From Fimenecus sp045611635 (GTDB lineage: Bacteria; Bacillota; Clostridia; Oscillospirales; Acutalibacteraceae): DNA of 7,218 bases. The translations under genes were made by a program, and so were the position numbers. The DNA lies in assembly GCA_045611635.1 (NCBI GenBank), contig JAZKXL010000069.1, positions 1-7,218 of the forward strand, read 5' to 3'. This document shows positions 1 to 5,363 of this stretch, piece by piece (within the stretch, counting starts at the first letter, position 1; the number at the start of each line of letters is the position of its first letter). The notes below the pieces were generated by a model, which saw nothing but the letters and a program-made list of their open reading frames with translations, did not search any database and had not been told where the DNA came from.

Positions 1-829
1 CATTTTCAGGTAATCGGCTAACAACAAATGCACCCATTTGCACACCTGCTTGAATTTCGGCACGACCGTCACCTATTACAAGCACATTTTCGCCCTTAAC
101 GCCTAATTCTTTTAAGAGTTTTTTCATTACCATATCTTTGGGCATTTTTTCAGTCCAAGTTGAGCCGATTATGTCTTCAACAAGCTCATCTTTGCCGATT
201 TTATAGCCGAGGGCTTCAACCTCCTCGTGCATTCCCATACCTTTTTCAACAACTGCGCCAGTTACGAAATAGTTTTTAACACCGTTGTCTTTTAAAAATT
301 GCAAGAAGTCCATTGAACCTTTTATTCTAAACTCATTGGGATTTTTCTTGGCTTTTACAAGGTTTTTATCACGACAAAATCCGTTAAGCACTTGCTCATA
401 CAACTTGAAAAGTCGTGGAGTTTGCACCTTTAACATTTGGCTCATTTCTTGAGTTTCAGGCAAGTCGTCATAATACTCGTTACCATTGTTAATTCGGTCT
501 ATGATTTGAGCGTTTGTATCTTTATCACAATTAACTTTAATATTCCCCTCTTGAACAGCCCTACGAATTGCCCACTCCATTTGAGTAAGCGCTGAAAGCC
601 CTGCGGATTCAATACAAAACTGGTCAGTTTCGGGCAATTTCTTTGTCCCTGCAAGAGAAATAAGGCGGTTTTTATTTTCAACACTATCAAAATCTTGGGG
701 TAACCCGTTTACGATTACATCATAAAGACAAATGCTCATTACAGGTGGCCAATCACGAATAAGAGAATGTGTGCCATCAATATCGTGAAAAGCATATTTA
801 ATTTTATATTTATCACGAATTGTCAGCAT
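1..829 (-). CDS. HAD-superfamily hydrolase with large cap insert (C-terminus cut by window edge)
   Basis: I translated this frame by hand from the ATG at 829; it stays open for 276 codons to the left edge. The HAD phosphatase motifs are present in order. Motif I is DIDGT (residues 16-20; D16 is the expected nucleophile and D18 the acid/base). Motif II is the Thr of FVTGA (T190). A motif III lysine lies in EKMPKD (K228). Motif IV is GDGRAE (253-258; D254 and E258 for Mg2+). This predicts a soluble Mg2+-dependent phosphohydrolase; the substrate is unknown. About 170 residues separate motifs I and II, more than in typical phosphoglycolate phosphatases, which implies a large C1-type cap. That segment includes SLIRDWPP and an ESAGLSALTQMEW stretch that I cannot assign to a known subfamily. 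The gene starts 9 nt after the upstream flavoprotein gene, with TAAGGAG as its ribosome-binding site. Only the extreme C-terminus should be missing, since motif IV is already present. Confidence 0.88.
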   Translation of the reverse strand, partial: MLTIRDKYKIKYAFHDIDGTHSLIRDWPPVMSICLYDVIVNGLPQDFDSVENKNRLISLAGTKKLPETDQFCIESAGLSALTQMEWAIRRAVQEGNIKVNCDKDTNAQIIDRINNGNEYYDDLPETQEMSQMLKVQTPRLFKLYEQVLNGFCRDKNLVKAKKNPNEFRIKGSMDFLQFLKDNGVKNYFVTGAVVEKGMGMHEEVEALGYKIGKDELVEDIIGSTWTEKMPKDMVMKKLLKELGVKGENVLVIGDGRAEIQAGVQMGAFVVSRLPEN

Positions 830-834
830 AATAA

Positions 835-841
835 CTCCTTA
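835..841 (-). promoter_or_regulatory. Ribosome-binding site fused to the upstream stop codon (TAAGGAG)
   Basis: Read on the minus strand this is TAAGGAG, followed by TTATT and the ATG of the HAD gene at 829. The TAA is the stop codon of the flavoprotein gene (841-839), so terminating ribosomes sit on the Shine-Dalgarno sequence of the next gene. It fixes the HAD start and suggests translational coupling. Confidence 0.8.
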
Positions 842-1327
842 TTTTTTAGGACCTGGTCTGTGCTTTGCAGTATATTCAAGTGTATTGATTTTAATGATTG
901 TTACAATAGTTGTCATTTTGTCTTCAAATTCAAAGTCTTTGCCTGTTTGTGTTTTCATAAGAATTGATAAAGCAAGTTTTTTCTCTTCAACATCTTCTAC
1001 GATTTCAGCAATACCCCTACCCATAACTGAAGCGTAAGTAATGCCATATTTACAAGCAACATCACCCTCAAATGGTACAATATCACAATCCATTTCAAAG
1101 AAAACTTTTGGATTTGCGCGGATTAAATCAAGTTTTTTGCCACGATTTGCACCGTGAAGGTAAATTGTTAGTTGCCCATCGTCCATAATGTATCCATAAT
1201 TCATTGGCACAACATATGGCTCGTCACCATCAACAAGTCCTAAATGCAACACCTTAGATTTATCAAGAATTTTAATAATTTCATTTATATCAGTAACCTG
1301 ACGCTCACGTCTTGTCATTCCGTTCAT
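839..1327 (-). CDS. Pyridoxamine 5'-phosphate oxidase-related flavoprotein, NimA-like
   Basis: This 162-residue protein matches the small split-barrel FMN-binding family related to PNPOx and to the 5-nitroimidazole reductase NimA. The N-terminus MTRRERQVTD followed by an EIIKIL helix is typical of this group. Next come the strand pair LHLGLVDGDEPYVVPMNYGY (27-46), the IYLHGANRGKK segment (55-65, with H58 where the family carries a cofactor-pocket histidine), an ANPKVFFEMD strand (71-80) and YASVMGRG (98-105). The protein is probably a soluble FMN- or related-flavin-binding oxidoreductase; the true substrate is unknown, and family membership alone does not show nitroimidazole resistance. Two cysteines (C81, C92) fall between the two central strands. 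The start at 1327 is supported by TAGGAG 7 nt upstream; the internal ATG at codon 4 has no comparable site at a good distance. It lies 10 nt after rlmD and 9 nt before the HAD gene, so it is very likely cotranscribed with both. Confidence 0.87.
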   Translation of the reverse strand: MNGMTRRERQVTDINEIIKILDKSKVLHLGLVDGDEPYVVPMNYGYIMDDGQLTIYLHGANRGKKLDLIRANPKVFFEMDCDIVPFEGDVACKYGITYASVMGRGIAEIVEDVEEKKLALSILMKTQTGKDFEFEDKMTTIVTIIKINTLEYTAKHRPGPKK

Positions 1328-1334
1328 AATTATT

Positions 1335-1340
1335 CTCCTA
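1335..1340 (-). promoter_or_regulatory. Ribosome-binding site fused to the upstream stop codon (TAGGAG)
   Basis: On the minus strand this reads TAGGAG, 7 nt before the ATG at 1327. Its TAG (1340-1338) is the stop codon of the rlmD gene, so termination of rlmD and initiation of the flavoprotein share bases. It decides the start at 1327 rather than at the ATG three codons further in. Confidence 0.8.
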
Positions 1341-2684
1341 CTTTTTGATTATCAGTGCGACACTTTCCGTGTGTGCAGTTCTTGGGAACATATCAACTGG
1401 TGTAACTTCTTGTGTTTCATAGCCCAATTCTTTAAGTATTACACAGTCCCTTGCTTGTGTAGAAACATCACAAGAAACATAAACAATTTTTTTAGGTTTC
1501 ATTTTTGCCACATATTCCAATACTTCTCTATCGCACCCTTTTCGCGGTGGGTCAAGAATTACGGCGTCTGGTGTGGTGTTTTTATCTTTAAGAATTTTTA
1601 CTGCATCTTTAGCATCGCCACAGTAAAATTCGCAATTTACGATATTATTATTTTTTGCATTCACTTTTGCATCTTCAATGGCTTCGGGAATAATCTCAAC
1701 ACCGATTATCTTTTTAACCTTATTTGCCATTGAAAGTCCAATTGTACCTGCACCACAATACAAGTCAAGTACGGTTTCAGTACCGGTTGCGCCTACATAT
1801 TCACTTGCTTTGTTATATAACAATTCGGCACAGTCGTGATTAACTTGATAGAATGAAAGTGGTGAAAGACGGATTTTCACTCCGCAAAGCACATCTTCAA
1901 TATAATCGCTACCCCAAAGAGTTTTGCAAGTGTCACCTAAAATCACATTAGTTTTTTCTTTATTAATATTGATTACAACGCTTGTAAGTACATTGATTTT
2001 AAGTAAATCGTCAACTAATTCGTAAGATTTTGGCAATTCGTCACCATTGATTACAAGACACACCATAATTTGCCCTGTTACAAATGCTTTTCTTATGTAG
2101 ATATGGCGAATGAGTCCTGTATGATTTATTGAATCATAAGCTGAAATACCGAATTCCGTCATCCAATTTTTCACAATTTCAACGATACTTGCGAATTCTT
2201 CAGGTTGTAAAATACAGTCAGCAGAATTTATTATTCTATGGCTTTTTTGAGCGTAAAATCCTGCAACAATATCCTTTTCAAATCCAACAGGATATTGTGC
2301 TTTGTTACGATAACGCTCAGTTTTGCAAGTGATAATATCATTTACTTGCACATCTAAATGAGCAAGACGAGAAAATGCGTCTATCACCTTTTGCTTTTTA
2401 AGTTGCTTTTCTGCCTCATAAGAGATATGACGGAATGCGCAACCACCACAAGAGCGGAAATGCTGACAATCTACTGCAATTCTATCACTAGATTTTTTCA
2501 CAATTTGCTTAACAATGCCTATTGCATAGGTCTTTTTTGCCTTAATAATATGGGCAATTATCGTGTCACCTTTTGCGGCACCTGAAACAAACACCGCTTG
2601 TCCGTTATAATGCCCAACGCCATTACCCTCAGCAGTATAGCCCTCAATATTCAGTTGTATATCTTGGTTTTTTTGAAGTGACAT
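1338..2684 (-). CDS. rlmD: 23S rRNA (uracil-C5)-methyltransferase, RlmD/RlmCD (RumA) family
   Basis: This is a SAM-dependent RNA methyltransferase that makes 5-methyluridine in 23S rRNA. The 448-residue length is normal for the family. An N-terminal TRAM-like RNA-binding domain (about 5-60) is followed by an iron-sulfur ligand set, C73, C79 and C82 in CxxxxxCGGC plus C157, as expected for a 4Fe-4S cluster. The catalytic domain shows FYQVN (278-282), the SAM-binding loop LDLYCGAGTIGL (306-317), ILDPPRKG (376-383), the nucleophilic Cys in VSCD (C405) and the general-base Glu in HTESV (E440). All key residues are intact. In E. coli RlmD targets U1939 and RlmC targets U747; several Gram-positive relatives (RlmCD) do both, and the sequence alone does not settle which applies here. 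The start at 2684 has AAGGA 9 nt upstream, overlapping the stop of the transporter gene. Another rRNA methyltransferase gene lies upstream in the same run. Confidence 0.95.
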   Translation of the reverse strand: MSLQKNQDIQLNIEGYTAEGNGVGHYNGQAVFVSGAAKGDTIIAHIIKAKKTYAIGIVKQIVKKSSDRIAVDCQHFRSCGGCAFRHISYEAEKQLKKQKVIDAFSRLAHLDVQVNDIITCKTERYRNKAQYPVGFEKDIVAGFYAQKSHRIINSADCILQPEEFASIVEIVKNWMTEFGISAYDSINHTGLIRHIYIRKAFVTGQIMVCLVINGDELPKSYELVDDLLKINVLTSVVININKEKTNVILGDTCKTLWGSDYIEDVLCGVKIRLSPLSFYQVNHDCAELLYNKASEYVGATGTETVLDLYCGAGTIGLSMANKVKKIIGVEIIPEAIEDAKVNAKNNNIVNCEFYCGDAKDAVKILKDKNTTPDAVILDPPRKGCDREVLEYVAKMKPKKIVYVSCDVSTQARDCVILKELGYETQEVTPVDMFPRTAHTESVALIIKK

Positions 2685-2693
2685 ACAAACAAA

Positions 2694-2699
2694 TCCTTA
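2694..2699 (-). promoter_or_regulatory. Ribosome-binding site fused to the upstream stop codon (TAAGGA)
   Basis: On the minus strand this reads TAAGGA; TAA (2699-2697) ends the second CHR transporter gene, and AAGGA lies 9 nt before the rlmD ATG. This is the first of three successive junctions with a stop codon built into the Shine-Dalgarno sequence. Confidence 0.72.
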
Positions 2700-3266
2700 T
2701 AACTTTAATAAAATTCCCGCTACCGCACCAAGCACCAACCAAAATGCAGGGTGCATTTTTTTAAGTTTTTTAATAAACATAAGTGCGAATACTACAACTG
2801 AAATTGCAATTACGGGAATTACAAATTCGCCATTTACATAGAAAATCGGTTTAATAATTCCAAATACTGCAAAGGCAACAAGTGCAGTAACAACAGGGCG
2901 AATACCTGAAAACGCACCTTTTACATATTCGTTTTCTTTAAACGCTTTTAAAAATCCTGCAACAAGAACAATTACAATAATTGATGGTGTTACAAGACCA
3001 AGAGTTGCAACAATTCCACCTAAAATTCCACCGGCTATACCCAGTTCGCTGAATCCCGCATTATAGCCCGCATAAGTTGCCATATTTACACCAATTGGTC
3101 CTGGCGTGCTTTCAGCAACAGCAACCATAACCCCCAACTGGTCTTCATTAAACCAGCCGTAATCACTTCTTGCCAAATCTTGCAAGAATGGAATTGTAGC
3201 AGGACCACCGCCAACTGCGAAAAGTCCTATTTTGAAAAACTCATAAAATAACTTCAAGAAGGTCAT
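2697..3266 (-). CDS. Chromate transporter (CHR) family half-protein, second of pair
   Basis: This 189-residue hydrophobic membrane protein is the size of a short-chain CHR protein, about half of a full-length ChrA. The family signature is clear: FFKIGLFAVGGGPATIPFL (10-28), WFNEDQL (38-44), AESTPGPIGVNMATYAGY (51-68), then GGIVATLGLVTPSIIVIV (83-100). Further hydrophobic stretches lie at about 120-142, 148-165 and 173-188. CHR proteins export chromate in some bacteria, and pairs of half-proteins are thought to act together with opposite membrane topologies; chromate as the real substrate here is not shown by the sequence. The ATG (3266-3264) overlaps the TGA of its partner gene as ATGA. The purine-rich GGGGGT and AAAAAAGAG before it give only a moderate ribosome-binding site, so coupling to the upstream gene is likely. 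The rlmD gene begins 12 nt downstream. Confidence 0.92.
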   Translation of the reverse strand: MTFLKLFYEFFKIGLFAVGGGPATIPFLQDLARSDYGWFNEDQLGVMVAVAESTPGPIGVNMATYAGYNAGFSELGIAGGILGGIVATLGLVTPSIIVIVLVAGFLKAFKENEYVKGAFSGIRPVVTALVAFAVFGIIKPIFYVNGEFVIPVIAISVVVFALMFIKKLKKMHPAFWLVLGAVAGILLKL

Positions 3267-3811
3267 CTCTTTTTTACCCCCTTGATTTTATTGTAAACAA
3301 CACCAACGATTCCACCGAAAATAACAAGTAAAATTGGTGTTATATCAAACACAAAACATGCAATAAGTCCAATTATGAAAAGCACAACGGACACTATATT
3401 TACAAGACTTTTTTTGCCAAGTGTGATTACTGTGTGTGAAAGCAAAGCACATACAATAGCATTGATGCCAGTAAGCGCTGATGCAACTATTGGGTAATCC
3501 ATAAATGACTGCAAAACTGAAGCTACTATTGTTATAATAATTATTGATGGAGTTATCATTCCAAGTGTTGCAAAAATGCCACCTAACACACCGGCTTGAT
3601 AATAACCGATAAATGTTGCAGTGTTAACCGCAATAATGCCCGGTGTACATTGTCCAACTGCATAATAGTCAAGCAGTTCTTCTTCAGTTGACCATTTTTT
3701 CTTTTCAACTATTTCTCTTGTAAGTAGCGGAAGCATTGTAAGACCGCCACCAAAAGTTATTCCGCCTATCTTTGCAAAGGTCAAAAATAAGCTTAGTAAT
3801 TTTTTAACCAT
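3263..3811 (-). CDS. Chromate transporter (CHR) family half-protein, first of pair
   Basis: This membrane protein of 182 residues (from the ATG at 3811) is the first half of a CHR pair. It shows FAKIGGITFGGGLTMLPLL (12-30), TREIVEKKKW (31-40), the GQCTPGIIAVNTATFIGYY block (53-71) and ATLGMITPSIIIITIVA (81-97). More hydrophobic segments follow at about 108-130, 136-154 and 157-173, then a basic tail (NKIKGVKKR). The block that reads STPGPIGVN in the partner is CTPGIIAVN here, so the second proline of the common PGP is missing. The frame can be extended to a TTG at 3823, but GGAG at 3821-3818 sits 6 nt before the ATG at 3811, so I chose the ATG. It overlaps the second half-gene by four bases and follows the cyclase gene by 41 nt. 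Function as an anion (possibly chromate) transporter is inferred from family only. Confidence 0.92.
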   Translation of the reverse strand: MVKKLLSLFLTFAKIGGITFGGGLTMLPLLTREIVEKKKWSTEEELLDYYAVGQCTPGIIAVNTATFIGYYQAGVLGGIFATLGMITPSIIIITIVASVLQSFMDYPIVASALTGINAIVCALLSHTVITLGKKSLVNIVSVVLFIIGLIACFVFDITPILLVIFGGIVGVVYNKIKGVKKR

Positions 3812-3817
3812 TGTATT

Positions 3818-3821
3818 CTCC
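3818..3821 (-). promoter_or_regulatory. Ribosome-binding site GGAG deciding the start of the first CHR gene
   Basis: GGAG on the minus strand is followed by AATACA and then ATG (3811). The longer reading from TTG at 3823 would place this Shine-Dalgarno sequence inside the coding region, so the ATG is the better start. Confidence 0.72.
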
Positions 3822-3852
3822 AATAAAAAATATATTTTAGATAGTTTTTAAC

Positions 3853-4461
3853 TTATTTTTGTTCTCCACTCCAAAAAATGTAATCGGAAACAAGCATTGC
3901 TCTAACAGGAGCCGCCTCTGCCCCGCCAATTTTAACAGGAGCTGCCATTAAAAAGTATTTTCCTGGCTCTACTTTTTCTAAATCTAAATTTTCAAGAAGT
4001 GCAATATTATCAACCATAAACATACGGTGAGTTCTACCGTCGCTACCCTCTGGCTCAACAGTCATACTATCAGTACCAACAAGCACATAACCCATATGTG
4101 AAAGTTCTGACGCAGCCGATTCGTGAAGCACTGCTTTGCCATGACTTTTTATAAGTATTCTTGTTGCATTTCTTGGGAAATATTCTTCAATAAATGCACC
4201 TGTTATAAATTCTTCAGCTACCTCAACAACTACGCAGGGACCAAAAAAGATTTCAGGGTCAAAATCAGTAATATCATTACCGTTTGGTAAAAAGTGCAAA
4301 GGTGCATCCATATGTGTACCATTGTGAAGGCACATACTGATTCCACTTAAATTATATGTACAATCATCACCAATAGTTTTCACCTTTTTAAGACTTGGGG
4401 TTGGGTCGCCCGGATAAACCTCACAAGTCATAACATCTTTAGAAATATCAATTATTTTCAT
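3853..4461 (-). CDS. Cyclase family / kynurenine formamidase-like metal-dependent hydrolase
   Basis: This 202-residue protein belongs to the cyclase family that includes bacterial kynurenine formamidase (KynB). It starts with MKIIDISKDV and contains the family motif HNGTHMDAPLHF (46-57), whose HxxxHxD residues (H46, H50, D52) are the expected zinc ligands. The later pair H145 and E157, twelve residues apart as in KynB, would complete a second metal site and catalysis. The DSMTVEP stretch (131-137) and the final KIGGAEAAPVRA (177-188) also fit the family. Members hydrolyse amide or related bonds; the substrate here is unknown, and no tryptophan-degradation genes are visible, so a kynurenine role is unproven. 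The start is supported by GGGGTGAG at 4472-4465, just before the ATG. It lies 40 nt after rlmA and 41 nt before the CHR pair, which hints at a shared unit in which the transporter could move the substrate or product of this enzyme. Confidence 0.9.
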   Translation of the reverse strand: MKIIDISKDVMTCEVYPGDPTPSLKKVKTIGDDCTYNLSGISMCLHNGTHMDAPLHFLPNGNDITDFDPEIFFGPCVVVEVAEEFITGAFIEEYFPRNATRILIKSHGKAVLHESAASELSHMGYVLVGTDSMTVEPEGSDGRTHRMFMVDNIALLENLDLEKVEPGKYFLMAAPVKIGGAEAAPVRAMLVSDYIFWSGEQK

Positions 4462-4501
4462 AATCTCACCCCGAAAGTTTTTCAGTTTATTTTAACACAA
4501 T

Positions 4502-5308
4502 TTATATCTTCCTGTAAACAAGAAAGTCAAAGTGAATATCCGTCGTAAATCCGCCATTTTTACGGATTTTTTCTTCAGCACCCAACTCAGATTTAAAGTA
4601 ATATGGTGTCATTTTGAAAAGATTTACGCCCATTTCACTATTTAGTGTTATTTCACTTTTTACGGTGTATCTTTTTATAAATTCAAAACCATTATATTCA
4701 GTGTGTTTTTCTTCATTTTCGTAAGTGTTTTCGTAAAGCAATTCTTTAAGTCCCATTAAGTGATTTTTGCCAGGCACTGCATATATTAGATAGCCACCAT
4801 TTTTGAGCACTCTTGCAGTTTCAGTTTCAACCATAGGTGCAAAAATGTTAATTGCCAAATCAAAATATTCACTTTTAACGGGCATATCAAAACAACTTCC
4901 CACTGCAAAACTACCATTTTTATATTTTGCCGATGCATAACGAACTGCTTCTTTTGAAATGTCAAATCCACACAATTCGTAGTTAAATTTTAACTTTTGT
5001 AAAAACCCATCATAATACCCTTCGCCGCAACCACAATCGACAATAGATATTTTTTGACTACTAGAGAAAATCGCATTGATTATATCAACTAACCTTTCGG
5101 CAAAGCAGTCATAATTACCACTTTCAAGAAACTCGCGGCGAGATAAAACCATATCTTTTGAGTCACCAGGGTTGTCTGAATGTTTTTTATTAACCGGCAA
5201 CAAGTTCACATACCCTTGCTTTGCAATATCGTATGAATGATTATTCTCACAACCATATACTTTACCATCAATATTCAGTTGTGATTTGCAAATTGGACAA
5301 ATGAACAT
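4502..5308 (-). CDS. rlmA: 23S rRNA (guanine-N1)-methyltransferase, RlmA family
   Basis: This SAM-dependent methyltransferase puts a methyl group on N1 of a guanine in helix 35 of 23S rRNA: G745 in E. coli RlmA(I), G748 in Gram-positive RlmA(II)/TlrB. At 268 residues it has the usual length. The N-terminal zinc finger is complete: C4, C7, C20 and H24, in FICPIC and CENNHSYDIAKQGYVNLLP (20-38), the family hallmark. The conserved HSDNPGDSKDMVLSRREFLESGNY region (43-66) follows. The Rossmann domain has the SAM loop IVDCGCGEGYY (89-99), the acidic strand end GFDIS (114-118) and INIFAPM (153-159) with VLKNGGYLIYAVPG (167-180). I cannot tell G745 from G748 specificity by eye, although the host type favours G748. 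The start at 5308 has AGGTGA at 5318-5313. The gene follows leuS after 55 nt that hold a palindromic hairpin, and precedes the cyclase gene by 40 nt. Confidence 0.93.
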   Translation of the reverse strand: MFICPICKSQLNIDGKVYGCENNHSYDIAKQGYVNLLPVNKKHSDNPGDSKDMVLSRREFLESGNYDCFAERLVDIINAIFSSSQKISIVDCGCGEGYYDGFLQKLKFNYELCGFDISKEAVRYASAKYKNGSFAVGSCFDMPVKSEYFDLAINIFAPMVETETARVLKNGGYLIYAVPGKNHLMGLKELLYENTYENEEKHTEYNGFEFIKRYTVKSEITLNSEMGVNLFKMTPYYFKSELGAEEKIRKNGGFTTDIHFDFLVYRKI

Positions 5309-5329
5309 AAAATCACCTTTAATGGCAAT

Positions 5330-5349
5330 GGCGGGGTCAAGACCCCGCC
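5330..5349. repeat. GC-rich perfect inverted repeat (hairpin) between leuS and rlmA
   Basis: Arms GGCGGGGTC (5330-5338) and GACCCCGCC (5341-5349) are perfectly complementary around a 2-nt centre. In the minus-strand transcript this folds as an 8-bp GC-rich stem closed by a CUUG tetraloop. It stands out strongly from the AT-rich surroundings. It begins 14 nt after the leuS stop codon and ends 11 nt before the rlmA Shine-Dalgarno sequence. The bases after it (ATTGCCATTAAAGG) are not a T-run, so it is not a standard intrinsic terminator. It could be a copy of a short dispersed palindromic repeat, an mRNA 3'-end stabiliser or a processing site between leuS and rlmA; this is inference. Confidence 0.85.
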
Positions 5350-5363
5350 CTACCTATAATCAT

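Noticed and set aside
767..967. Plus-strand open frame of 66 codons
   Set aside because: It lies antisense to the HAD and flavoprotein genes, has low-complexity, Cys/Phe-rich composition typical of antisense AT-rich sequence, and resembles no family.
839..1327. Nitroimidazole resistance gene (nim)
   Set aside because: The protein belongs to the wider NimA/PNPOx-related group, but that group is mostly of unknown function, and nothing here shows the specific Nim activity.
1371..1733. Plus-strand open frame of 120 codons
   Set aside because: It is entirely antisense to the catalytic domain of rlmD, whose motifs are intact. The Phe/Cys/Ile-rich translation is what the reverse of AT-rich coding sequence gives.
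3812..3852. Promoter before the CHR pair: TATATT and TAAAAT boxes in the AT-rich gap
   Set aside because: No acceptable -35 hexamer lies 16-18 nt upstream of either, and such boxes arise easily in AT-rich DNA.
5330..5349. Rho-independent terminator after leuS
   Set aside because: The stem is strong, but the following bases on the transcribed strand (ATTGCCATTAAAGG) contain no U-tract, so I listed it as an inverted repeat only.
5309..5363. Possible promoter for rlmA: TTGACC within the hairpin as a -35 box
   Set aside because: The hexamer 17 nt further on is GGTGAT, which is the ribosome-binding region and a poor -10 box. The TTGACC is explained by the palindrome.
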